Of a DNA stretch of 20,267 nucleotides, positions 7,799 through 15,267 are shown one piece after another. The stretch's first letter is position 1. Each line of letters opens with the position of its first letter. Both the position numbers and the translations under genes were made by a program. Source of the DNA: JBFMAP01 sp964632135 (GTDB lineage Archaea > Micrarchaeota > Micrarchaeia > Burarchaeales > JBFMAP01); NCBI GenBank assembly GCA_964632135.1, contig CAZWEI010000016.1, forward strand, positions 1 to 20,267. Reading direction: 5' to 3'. The notes under the pieces are model-generated. The model had not been told where the DNA came from. It saw only the letters and a list, made by a program, of their open reading frames with translations, and made no database searches.

Positions 7799-9374
7799 AA
7801 CTTACCTCGTCCCTTTTAATCACAATGTGTTTCAGCCACGTATCATTTTTATTTGGATAGTCGTCTCTCTGGTGCGCGCCCCTGCTTTCCTCCCTCAGGA
7901 GCGCGGACTTCACCACCATGCTGGCGAGTGAAATTGCGTCCGCCTCATCGAACTTCTCGCTCCTCATCCGCGCAATGCTTGAACCCGCGCGCTCAAGAGA
8001 TGTTTTATTCCTGATGATGCCGACATCTCCCCACATGGCGCGCCTCAATTCTCCGACGACATCCGCGCCCCTCTCCTCCTCCTCGTTTTTTTTGTTTTTT
8101 GTTTCCAATTTTTCGCTCCGCGAAAAATGGACCATTTGCGACGCAGTCGCAAATCGGTCATTTGTTATGTTTTCTTTGCTTGTTTTTTTTATTTTTATCG
8201 CGTTCGCGCCTGCGCGCGCCCCGAACACGAGCGCCTCGAGAAGACTGTTGCTCGCGAGACGGTTCGCCCCGTGCGCGCCGGTGCACGCGGCCTCGCCGCA
8301 CGCGAATATGCCCCGCACGTTCGTTTCGGCGTTCAGGTTCGTTTTTATCCCGCCCATGCAGTAGTGGGCCGCGGGCTCCACTGGAATCAGGTCGCGCGAG
8401 ACGTCGATCCTCGCCTCCAAGCAGTGCCTGAATATCGTCGGGAACCTGCGCGCGAAAAACTCGGCGTTGAGTTTGCGCGCGTCCAGGAACACTTTTCTCC
8501 CGGCAGCGAGCTGCCTGTAAATCTCGACCGCGACGACGTCGCGCGTGCGCAGTCCGCTCGGGTCCCCGTGTATGAAACTCTTTCCAGAATCGTTCACGAG
8601 AAGCGCGCCCTCGCCGCGCACGGATTCGGATATGAGAAAATCGGTTCCAGCGAGAAGCGTCGGGTGGAACTGAACGAATTCCAGGTCGGAAAGCCCGCAG
8701 CCTGCCCTGTGCACTGCGGCAGTCCCGTCGCCGACGGATACGCCCGGGTTCGTCGTCTTTTCGTAAAGCGCGGCATACCCGCCCGTAGCAATCACAACTG
8801 AATTCGAATGAACGACTTCCAACTCGCCCCCGCGCTCGACAAGAACGCCTGCGCACGCGTCGTTTTTCGTCAGAACATCAACCACGAACGCGCTCTCGAA
8901 CTCAGCGTTCTCGCCCGCGAGCCCCCTCACGAAATTCGTTATCTTCTCGCCGGTGGAATCCCCGCTCGCGTGGATTATCCTGTGCCGCGAATGGGCGCTC
9001 TCGCGCCCGAGCGCAGGTCCCCCGTCGTCCCTGTCGAAGGGCGCGCCGTTTTCCATAAGCCATCTAACGCGCGCGAGCCCCTCGTAAACGAGAACGCGCG
9101 CAGCATCAGAATTACACAAGCCCGCGCCGGCGCTCAGCGTGTCCCTGAGATGAAGCTCCGGCGAATCGTTCTTCCCGAGCGCGGCCGCGATGCCGCCTTG
9201 GGCGTGGAGGCTGCTGCCGTCGTCCGATTTCTCGAGCACGAGAACACGTTTCTCCCTGTCCCTCGTCGCCTCGAGTGCTGCGGTCAGGCCGGCAAGCCCG
9301 CAACCTACGACAACGACGTCGCAGCTCTCGCCCTCGAGTTCGCGGGTGTCGAAGCCGGCAAGGTATCTAATCAT
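7785..9374 (-). CDS. nadB: L-aspartate oxidase
   Basis: 529-aa flavoprotein oxidising L-aspartate to iminoaspartate with oxygen or fumarate as acceptor, the first step of de novo NAD synthesis. The FAD dinucleotide motif VVVVGCGLAGLTAAL is at 20-34, SSLHAQGGIAAALG at 54-67, the fumarate-reductase-like HPT at 237-239 and SVRGEGALLVN at 251-261, the substrate-side HYCMGG at 337-342, and HGANRLASNSLLEALVFG at 368-385. The C-terminal helical domain resumes at ELRRAMWGDVGIIR. Between them, residues 394-440 form a longer, charged linker than usual, encoded by A/T-rich DNA holding two palindromes (8108-8159). The catalytic blocks are intact, so the gene is probably functional. First gene of the NAD operon. 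Confidence 0.95.
   Translation of the reverse strand: MIRYLAGFDTRELEGESCDVVVVGCGLAGLTAALEATRDREKRVLVLEKSDDGSSLHAQGGIAAALGKNDSPELHLRDTLSAGAGLCNSDAARVLVYEGLARVRWLMENGAPFDRDDGGPALGRESAHSRHRIIHASGDSTGEKITNFVRGLAGENAEFESAFVVDVLTKNDACAGVLVERGGELEVVHSNSVVIATGGYAALYEKTTNPGVSVGDGTAAVHRAGCGLSDLEFVQFHPTLLAGTDFLISESVRGEGALLVNDSGKSFIHGDPSGLRTRDVVAVEIYRQLAAGRKVFLDARKLNAEFFARRFPTIFRHCLEARIDVSRDLIPVEPAAHYCMGGIKTNLNAETNVRGIFACGEAACTGAHGANRLASNSLLEALVFGARAGANAIKIKKTSKENITNDRFATASQMVHFSRSEKLETKNKKNEEEERGADVVGELRRAMWGDVGIIRNKTSLERAGSSIARMRSEKFDEADAISLASMVVKSALLREESRGAHQRDDYPNKNDTWLKHIVIKRDEVSYAGV
8108..8159. repeat. Two adjacent palindromes inside nadB
   Basis: ATTTTTCGC / GCGAAAAAT (8108-8128) is a perfect 9-bp inverted repeat with a 3-nt TCC spacer. 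Immediately after, GACC plus ATTTGCGAC (8130-8142) pairs with GTCGCAAAT plus GGTC (8146-8159) across a GCA spacer, with one bulged C. The surrounding DNA (about 8080-8200) is rich in T-runs, unlike the rest of the gene. The reading frame is kept; it encodes residues about 405-423 of NadB. Confidence 0.8.
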
Positions 9375-9399
9375 AACATCATGGGTAGATTTGCACGTG

Positions 9400-9417
9400 A
9401 AGATAAAAAAGTTTATC
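9400..9417 (-). promoter_or_regulatory. Possible nadB promoter / T-rich end of the upstream gene
   Basis: On the minus strand GATAAACTTTTTTATCT lies 26-43 nt before the nadB ATG. It could act as a TATA-like element giving a near-leaderless nadB message, and its T-run could also end transcription of the gene at 9429-10022. The two uses cannot be separated by reading. Confidence 0.35.
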
Positions 9418-9428
9418 GCAACCGAAAA

Positions 9429-10022
9429 TCAGCCGCCGGAAGTGTTGTTCGTGAGTTTTACGTTTATGTTGCAGATGTAGTCCCTGTCCCCGAGGACGAT
9501 GGCGAGGTCCTCGAAAATCGCCGTGTCGTTTTTATCGCTCAGGCCTATGTAAAACGTCGGTGTCGTCCCTATCTCGTCGGCGCACTCGTCCATCCCCCTG
9601 GTTTTCGTTTCGTTGTCCACGAAGCTCGTGCAATTCTCCCCCTCGCGGACGTAGTTCGAGACGTTTTTCCCGGCCGCTGCGAGCTGCCACGCGAGCCGAG
9701 CCCCGCAGTCGTACACATCCACAGTGCCGTTACCCGCGCCCGTGATGTCCATTATCACGGCCGCGCGCTCGCTCTCGCCGAGATTTTTGATGAATTTTTT
9801 GAAGTCGTCAACGGTCGTGTTGCTCGCGTTGCCAGCTGTTTCGTTTGTCTTATTCAGTATGTCGGTTATATCGCCTGGCATCGTGCCCCCCGTACCCGCG
9901 CTGCCGTTTCCACCGCCGGATGCGTTGTCCGTGTTTATCGCCGCAGGCTTAAAAAACCTCGGCATGAGCAGCATCACGGCGAACAGCATCAGGATTAAAA
10001 ATAATATAGGCACAAAACGCAT
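9429..10022 (-). CDS. Exported protein with a four-cysteine domain
   Basis: 197 aa, family not recognised. Residues 1-20 form a hydrophobic N-terminal segment (signal peptide or anchor). A Gly/Ser/Asn-rich linker follows (30-70), then a domain from 75 to 190 with Cys106, Cys131, Cys147 and Cys184 and the motif TTPTFYIG. About a dozen N-X-S/T sequons fit an externally exposed, possibly N-glycosylated protein. The 75-190 domain is clearly related to residues 580-702 of the protein encoded just upstream: both start with LG-S-(D/E)R-A-(L/I)-DI-G-G, the first two cysteines are 25 residues apart in both, and TPxFYI occurs at the same place. The four cysteines may form two disulfides. GGTGA stands about 7 nt before the ATG; the 26-nt gap implies an operon with the upstream gene. 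Confidence 0.8.
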   Translation of the reverse strand: MRFVPILFLILMLFAVMLLMPRFFKPAAINTDNASGGGNGSAGTGGTMPGDITDILNKTNETAGNASNTTVDDFKKFIKNLGESERAAVIMDITGAGNGTVDVYDCGARLAWQLAAAGKNVSNYVREGENCTSFVDNETKTRGMDECADEIGTTPTFYIGLSDKNDTAIFEDLAIVLGDRDYICNINVKLTNNTSGG

Positions 10023-10048
10023 GTCTTCTCACCGTTTCGCTCTGCCGC

Positions 10049-12157
10049 TCATTTTATTGCTTTTGCAATTGTGCATTCCGTGAGATATTCGGCGTCCCCG
10101 CCGATGTCCGCCTTCTTCTCGTAGAACGTGCGGAACGTCGTCTTGTTCGTTTCCGCGCCGTGTATGTAAAACATCGGGGTGTCCTCCATGAACTCGTAGC
10201 ACAGCTCGCTGGGGATCTCGTCCTCCTCGTGGCCTCCCCGTATGCAAAGTCCGCCGTCTATCGTGTAATTCGATACGATCTTCCCTTTCTCGCCCATAAC
10301 ATCGTATATGTCCTTGCCGCATTTTCCAATCGCCGCGACTTCCGCGTCGCCCAGCCCGCTTATGTCCTTCACGAGCGCGACCCTGTCGCTGCTGCCAAGC
10401 TCATCGAGGAACGTGCCCAGGGAAACGTCGCCGCTGAGCGCGCTCAACTGCAGATAAACCGCAAGCGAGGCGCCGCCTATGAGCATGATGAGAAGCAGGA
10501 ACACGATGCCCCACGCCACCCGCGAAGTCCTGCTTAGTGTCACAATCCCTTTGGTAACCCCGATGACGAAAAACACTCCTGCCAGGAGTATGAGCAGAAC
10601 ATCGACAGCGAGTATCATTATCGGCGGTATCGCCGGCCTGAGGTCCTTGCGCTGCGCCACGCTCATCGGCGTTGTCATCCCTATTATTGCGATGACGTTG
10701 TCGCTCGCGCGCTTGAACGTACCGCCTATGAACGCTCCGATGTCACCCTGCGAGTACCTGGCGTGCGCGCTTATCAATTCGTTGCTTTTCGAGATCACGT
10801 CCGCGTAACCATCCTCAATCACGGAAACGTTGTCTATGTCGAGCGGAAGCACCACGAGCGCGTCAACGTCGGACTTCTGTTGTTTTATCTCATCAAGGAC
10901 GGCGAGCGCGGCCGCATCAGGCGTGACGACCCACTCGGCTTTCACTACTACGTCCACCGCCTCCTTGCTGAGATTCGTAACGTTCTCGTATCTGCCAAGG
11001 TAAACATACACCGCAGACCGGCTTCCGTTCAAGGTCCGGTTGAACTCAGGGATAAGCGTTTCCATCTCCGTGTAGTTCGTGCTGTTGATCACCGCAGCCA
11101 TGCGCGCGAGAACGCCCTCGAGCTTCCCGCTCGCGTTCAGGCTGACGTTGAATATGCTCCTGGCCCTGGCGTTGTCCGCGTCCAATTTCGTTTTTTGAGA
11201 CAGGAATTCCGCGTATTTCGCCTGGTAAATTCTGCGCTGCCTCACGGTTAGGACGTAATTCATTCTTTCCGCAGTGTGCGTCTGGATTGAAGAAACCGCC
11301 GTGCTTATCTCCTGCTTCTGGGGCACGCGGTTCTTGAGCGTTAGAAGTTTCGTCCTCGCCGCGTCGAGGAGCGACGGGTTTATCGCAGTAGGCGGGCAGA
11401 AATCCAGGCAGTCCCCGCAGTCCCCACGGACCAGTTTGTTCGTCTTTATCGTGCCGGTGGTTGTCCTCACCCGGTCAACGTCGTCGAGCGACGAGGAGAG
11501 GAGCGCGTACACGTCGTCCGTATCCTGGGGCGCCCTCAGCCTTTGCAGGTTGGCGTACAGGTCGTTCATATCCGCGTCGAGACTCTGCACTGCGGTCGCA
11601 TAGGAGACCATGGCGTCTACAAAGACTTGGCCCACGCCGTACATGACCTGCTTGCAGAGGTAGACCGCGAGGCACGAGTTTATGCATGTTGTGGAATCAT
11701 TGCACGGTTTTTGGTCTATGCCGAGATAGGTTCTGCACGAGCTCTCGGCGTTTCCGTATCTCACGCGTATGTCGCGACTGAGGTTAAACGCATCCACGGA
11801 GTTCAGCGTCTCGTTTATCTCGCCTTCGGTCGGATAGAACCTCCTGTAATACTGTTTCAAAACGTTCTGTATGGTGGCGCTGTCGTTCAGGAACGTGTTG
11901 TTGAACTCGTCCCTTACCAGCATGCTCGCGTTTAGTTTTTCAGTCCCATTGGAGACAATGAGAAAAGTCTCCACGGTTTTTATCCTCACTATCTGATAGG
12001 TAACGTTATCGATAATGACGCCGCTCGCGGATATGTCGAGCGGATACTTCTCGTTCTCATACATGTATTCGCGCAAAGAGCCGTAGTCGGCAGCACAAAC
12101 TGTGCTGATGCTTATAGCGAAAAGTAGTGCAAGAGTCAAAAATCCGATTGGTCGCAT
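10049..12157 (-). CDS. Large membrane-anchored extracytoplasmic protein with C-terminal four-cysteine domain
   Basis: 702 aa, family not recognised. Residues 1-22 are a signal peptide (ending near CAADYG). A long external region to about 505 contains many N-X-S/T sequons, a cysteine group at 141-168 and a CxxCxxxC motif at 247-254, and helical stretches that may be coiled coil (180-230, 280-330). Two membrane helices follow, about 511-536 and 548-573, joined by a short basic loop. After them comes an external domain (580-702) with Cys613, Cys638, Cys653, Cys695 and TPMFYIHG, paralogous to the domain in the next gene. The position behind the S-layer gene suggests a cell-envelope role, such as anchoring or assembling surface proteins; that is inference from context. 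Start at ATG 12157, fixed by a TATA box at leaderless distance. Confidence 0.82.
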   Translation of the reverse strand: MRPIGFLTLALLFAISISTVCAADYGSLREYMYENEKYPLDISASGVIIDNVTYQIVRIKTVETFLIVSNGTEKLNASMLVRDEFNNTFLNDSATIQNVLKQYYRRFYPTEGEINETLNSVDAFNLSRDIRVRYGNAESSCRTYLGIDQKPCNDSTTCINSCLAVYLCKQVMYGVGQVFVDAMVSYATAVQSLDADMNDLYANLQRLRAPQDTDDVYALLSSSLDDVDRVRTTTGTIKTNKLVRGDCGDCLDFCPPTAINPSLLDAARTKLLTLKNRVPQKQEISTAVSSIQTHTAERMNYVLTVRQRRIYQAKYAEFLSQKTKLDADNARARSIFNVSLNASGKLEGVLARMAAVINSTNYTEMETLIPEFNRTLNGSRSAVYVYLGRYENVTNLSKEAVDVVVKAEWVVTPDAAALAVLDEIKQQKSDVDALVVLPLDIDNVSVIEDGYADVISKSNELISAHARYSQGDIGAFIGGTFKRASDNVIAIIGMTTPMSVAQRKDLRPAIPPIMILAVDVLLILLAGVFFVIGVTKGIVTLSRTSRVAWGIVFLLLIMLIGGASLAVYLQLSALSGDVSLGTFLDELGSSDRVALVKDISGLGDAEVAAIGKCGKDIYDVMGEKGKIVSNYTIDGGLCIRGGHEEDEIPSELCYEFMEDTPMFYIHGAETNKTTFRTFYEKKADIGGDAEYLTECTIAKAIK

Positions 12158-12178
12158 GTGAAATTTATCGGATGGATT

Positions 12179-12188
12179 GTTTATAAAC
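12179..12188 (-). promoter_or_regulatory. TATA box, leaderless promoter of the 702-aa gene
   Basis: The palindromic GTTTATAAAC is centred about 26 nt before the ATG at 12157. No ribosome-binding site precedes that ATG, so transcription probably begins at or next to the start codon. Confidence 0.6.
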
Positions 12189-12220
12189 TTTTCTAATTTT
12201 TATGGAATCCTCTGGGGGTT

Positions 12221-12247
12221 GTAAAAATAAAAAGAAAAGAAAAAAAG
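12221..12247 (-). terminator. T-rich terminator of the S-layer gene
   Basis: Read on the minus strand, shortly after the stop of the S-layer gene come runs of 7, 4, 5 and 5 T separated by single other bases. Such oligo-T tracts end archaeal transcription without a hairpin. A strong stop here makes sense between a very highly expressed gene and the next promoter. Confidence 0.7.
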
Positions 12248-12255
12248 TAGAGGGT

Positions 12256-14907
12256 TTAGGCCCTCTGGTTGGCAAGTTCTGCGATGAATTTCTCTGCCTC
12301 TGCCATTGTCTGGTCCGCGGAGTAGCCGGCAATGATGATTTTGTTGCCGACAACCTTCGTGATTTGCGTGTCTGTGCTGAAGGTGACTGCGTCAGCGCCC
12401 GTTAGGGCCGCCTTCGCAACCGCGTTCGCTTCAGGTCCGCCAATCACGACGAGGTTCGCCACGCCAGTCGCCTCGTTGTCGAGGACAACCAGCTTGTTCG
12501 CTCCGACCGGATTTACCGGCACAGACACAACCGCCGTGCTTACGGACGGTGTTGCCGTGACAGTTCCCAGCTCAGCAGTGCAGACTGGTGCCACTCCGCC
12601 AGCTGTGCAAGCCCCAACTTTCTCGGAGATGCTCTTCGCCTTTATTACAACACCTCCAGAGAGTCCGCTGGACGTCTCGCCCTCAGCAAGCGTTATGGTC
12701 GTCGCAGACGTTGTTTCTGCCCCCGTGGTCTTCACGAAGTACTGTACCTCGCCCACCTTCTTGGCCATCTTCATGCTTACGCCGGTGGTGTCGGTAGCCA
12801 CGAACTGAGAGCCCCTCTCAGATATGTAGCCCTCGTCAACCAGACCGTCTGATGCAAGCAATAGGTTGGCATCGTCGCATCCTATCGATACGTACTGTGC
12901 CTTGTCTGTCGAGTTGAACTGGTACGCTGACGATGGGTTGGTCATTGCTAGCCTGTACTGGTCGTACACGTTCGCGCCGCATGCTCCCATACCCGCGTTC
13001 TCCGTTACAAGGAGGTACGGATATGCGTAGCCGCTAGCGTTCGCCGTGGTGTGGCTCGCGTTGTAGAAGATCAGGGTCTCTGATGCAGAGCCCGCCTCTA
13101 GGTTGTACGTGACGGTTGTGCTCACGTTGCCGCTCCCTGCGGTGTACACATAGCATGTCGAAGAGCCTGGTTTGTACAACACGTCGCCCGCACTAGATGC
13201 GCCATTCAATCCACTAAGTGCTGTGTAGTACTGGCTCACCTGCCCGAGCGAGAACGTGAACGCGTTCGTCAATCCAGATGAGACTGACAATACGTTCGTG
13301 TAGTTCCTGTTCACGCCAGTGCAAGTCGTGTCCGCGTATGCGATTATGCTAGCCGTGACTATGGCCATCGAAAGTGTGTCGTAGTCCGCGTCGCCCAGCG
13401 TCAGCCCGTCGAAAGACATCTGGAACTTCGTGTTGGCTGTCGGGATGTTGAACGTGTCCCCCTTCTGCAAGTTTATCAGGGAGTTGCCAACTGCGTAGTT
13501 CTTCAGCATTATCCTTCTCAGGGAGTCAGTCTGGCCGTAGTAACCAGCTGTGGCTGCGGTCGGGTCTTTGTTTCTCCACACAAGGCTCACGTACCAATCC
13601 TTATTTCCGTCGGCGTTGCTCTGATCGAGGTTCTTTCCGCTCTCAAGAGTAATCTCCTGGGAGTAGACAGCCATCTCCGCCCATTTGGCAGCCATGGTGT
13701 AACCCGGGTTTGTTGTATAAACCTTGATTCTTACCTTGTTGCCGTCAGGTGCGGTCCACGTGTAAGTGGAGCCTGGCTGAACCTGGTCCTCCTTTACAGA
13801 CACGCCGTTCGCATCGAATATCTGTATTGACGCATATGCGACATAAGTCCCTCCCATCGGGACGGTAATGTCCGCCAGTTTGATTGTGTATGCGCCAGCG
13901 GAAAGGTTCTCGCCTATGTGAATTACCCCATACGCGCTTTCCTTCGCTAGGTTTATGCTGCTGCTGTCAAGCCCACCAGCCGTCTCGTTTGTTGAGAGCG
14001 TGTAGTTCGTGCCTATTGCGGTTGGCGTCGGAGGAGTCATGCCGCTTATTATCCAATCCTCGCCAAGCCACTTTATCAACACCCTGTGTCTGTCGGTTCC
14101 ATCCGCAGCGTTGCTGCATCCGCCGGTTGCAGTCGTTGGTGACGCGACATAGGCGTAGTAGCCGTTTGTCGGCGTAGTGCACGTTGCGGCCGGGATGCCC
14201 TCATCCGACTGCGTGAACTCAATCTTGTACGCAGCATACGGTGAGTTCGCAACAACCTTCTTCAGAGTGGTGTCGTATTTCGTCTTTGCCCTCACCCAAA
14301 GAGATTGCTCCTCGGTGTATGTCCTGCCAGCGTACGCGTCCCTTGGGGAATACGTCGCCAATGGCGGGAAGTCCCCAGCAGCTACCTTCTTCACTGCCTG
14401 CCCCTGCGTTATATCCGAATTTGCGCAGGCGGTCGTGGTGCAGAACGGAGACAGATCCGAGGTCGTCTGGTTGTACACGTCTTGTGTTCCTGTCGTGTTT
14501 CTGTTCTCCACATACCTGTCCACCATATCGTTTATCAGCGTCTTAAATCCAAAAGCCCCTGTAACCGCTCCGGGTACAGTTACCTCCAACGTCGCTTTCT
14601 TGTCGGAGACAACGCACGACCCGGTTCCAGCTCCGCCTGACACTGTGCATGTCGGCTCGCCGGAAATGGTTGCAGTTATGGCCTGAGATTTGTACGCCAA
14701 GTTTCCGATCATCGCAGCGATGTTCGCAGCAGCCACTCCGTCAGAGGCCGCGGCGTTTTCGCCCACGACGATCTTGACCATTGGCTGGCCATTCTGAATT
14801 ATCGGCACGTTGCTATAGCTCACGTCGCCCGCAACCGCGAGAGACGCGCCTAGCATTGCCGCACCGGCAGCCAAGGCCGCTATTCTCTTCACATTCAAAC
14901 TCTTCAC
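12256..14907 (-). CDS. S-layer protein (methanococcal type)
   Basis: 883-aa surface-layer subunit, assembling into the paracrystalline cell coat. The N-terminus has a basic start and hydrophobic core ending ASLAVAG, so cleavage is expected near residue 26-27. The mature start DVSYSNVPIIQNGQPMVKI followed by VGENAAASDGVAAANIAAMI matches the S-layer N-terminal domain of Methanococcales-type proteins. The C-terminal domain shows LVVIGGP (819-825) and KIIIAGYSADQT (from about 856), followed by AEKFIAEL, the family's closing block. The middle is Thr/Ser/Gly/Ala-rich beta structure. There are 12 cysteines, many in close pairs, suggesting disulfides. It starts at GTG 14907, with GAGGTGGT at 14911-14918. 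It has its own long structured leader and terminator, as fits a major protein. Confidence 0.9.
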   Translation of the reverse strand: MKSLNVKRIAALAAGAAMLGASLAVAGDVSYSNVPIIQNGQPMVKIVVGENAAASDGVAAANIAAMIGNLAYKSQAITATISGEPTCTVSGGAGTGSCVVSDKKATLEVTVPGAVTGAFGFKTLINDMVDRYVENRNTTGTQDVYNQTTSDLSPFCTTTACANSDITQGQAVKKVAAGDFPPLATYSPRDAYAGRTYTEEQSLWVRAKTKYDTTLKKVVANSPYAAYKIEFTQSDEGIPAATCTTPTNGYYAYVASPTTATGGCSNAADGTDRHRVLIKWLGEDWIISGMTPPTPTAIGTNYTLSTNETAGGLDSSSINLAKESAYGVIHIGENLSAGAYTIKLADITVPMGGTYVAYASIQIFDANGVSVKEDQVQPGSTYTWTAPDGNKVRIKVYTTNPGYTMAAKWAEMAVYSQEITLESGKNLDQSNADGNKDWYVSLVWRNKDPTAATAGYYGQTDSLRRIMLKNYAVGNSLINLQKGDTFNIPTANTKFQMSFDGLTLGDADYDTLSMAIVTASIIAYADTTCTGVNRNYTNVLSVSSGLTNAFTFSLGQVSQYYTALSGLNGASSAGDVLYKPGSSTCYVYTAGSGNVSTTVTYNLEAGSASETLIFYNASHTTANASGYAYPYLLVTENAGMGACGANVYDQYRLAMTNPSSAYQFNSTDKAQYVSIGCDDANLLLASDGLVDEGYISERGSQFVATDTTGVSMKMAKKVGEVQYFVKTTGAETTSATTITLAEGETSSGLSGGVVIKAKSISEKVGACTAGGVAPVCTAELGTVTATPSVSTAVVSVPVNPVGANKLVVLDNEATGVANLVVIGGPEANAVAKAALTGADAVTFSTDTQITKVVGNKIIIAGYSADQTMAEAEKFIAELANQRA

Positions 14908-14925
14908 TTTACCACCTCAATTTTA

Positions 14926-14991
14926 CGTCGCCCACACTTTTTGTTGGGCATGTATTTTACCAGTATTAATAGGCGACGCGTTTTTGCCCAA
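14926..14991 (-). promoter_or_regulatory. Candidate pseudoknot in the S-layer mRNA leader
   Basis: In the minus-strand RNA TTGGGCA (14991-14985) can pair with TGCCCAA (14950-14944), and CGTCGCC (14978-14972) with GGCGACG (14932-14926). The order a-b-a'-b' is an H-type pseudoknot with two perfect 7-bp stems. A competing local hairpin, GCCCA (14949-14945) with TGGGC (14934-14930), uses bases of both stems. The structure ends 7 nt before the ribosome-binding site. Found by eye; no folding energy was computed. Confidence 0.45.
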
Positions 14992-15001
14992 AGTTTTTAT
15001 C

Positions 15002-15047
15002 AGACAGCTTCGCTCCCGCCGTGGTTCGACGAGCCGTGAAACTGTCT
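15002..15047 (-). ncRNA. Bulged 18-bp hairpin in the S-layer leader
   Basis: In the minus-strand RNA AGACAGUUUC (15047-15038) pairs with GAAGCUGUCU (15011-15002). Inside are GCU/AGC and CGUCG/CGGCG stems closed by an AACCA loop, with ACG and GG bulges. Two pairs are G-U in the minus-strand RNA but would be C-A mismatches in RNA from the + strand, so the fold belongs to the S-layer transcript. It lies just downstream of the predicted transcription start. It may protect the 5' end or be a regulatory element; no known RNA family was recognised. Confidence 0.5.
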
Positions 15048-15087
15048 ATCAGTTTGAACTTTCTAACCTATTTAAAGGTTTCGGAGA

Positions 15088-15110
15088 TATATAAACTGTA
15101 ATTTATATAT
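15088..15110 (-). promoter_or_regulatory. S-layer gene TATA boxes
   Basis: TTTATATA on the minus strand (15095-15088) would start transcription near 15065, giving a leader of about 158 nt. A second candidate, ATATATAAAT (15110-15101) with A-rich DNA before it, would start about 15 nt further upstream. Confidence 0.55.
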
Positions 15111-15267
15111 TTTTGTTTAAAATACGTCATACACCAAATGCGTATATAGGCGCTCAACGTAATTTTTGCGTTTTAGCGCGTTCGCGCATCAGCATGTTCG
15201 ACTAAAGACGAACATAACAAAAAAGAACAAAGTCATTATTCTTTTAAAGTCATTCTTCTATATTCTT

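Larger units (their letters stand above)
14908..15267. other. 360-nt gene-free region: S-layer leader, promoters, 3' end of the AAA gene
   Basis: From left to right: ribosome-binding site (14911-14918), possible pseudoknot (14926-14991), bulged hairpin (15002-15047), near-palindromic AACCTATTTAAAGGTT (15065-15080), TATA boxes (15088-15095 and 15101-15110), hairpin GCGCT...AGCGC (15150-15179), hairpin ATGTTCG...CGAACAT (15194-15215), a minus-strand T-run (about 15219-15224), and a direct repeat beginning AAAGTCATT (15229 and 15246) next to the stop of the AAA gene. I see no tRNA and no convincing small ORF. Confidence 0.7.

Noticed and set aside
8808..9998. A 396-codon open frame on the + strand
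   Set aside because: Antisense to nadB and the four-cysteine protein gene and crosses the gap between them; a compositional shadow.
15229..15259. A CRISPR-like or tandem-repeat array
   Set aside because: Only two imperfect copies of a short A/T-rich unit with no spacer pattern.
14908..15267. A tRNA or other classical RNA gene in the largest gene-free stretch
   Set aside because: No cloverleaf arms, T-loop sequence or CCA-end pattern found; the structures fit an mRNA leader and a 3' end.
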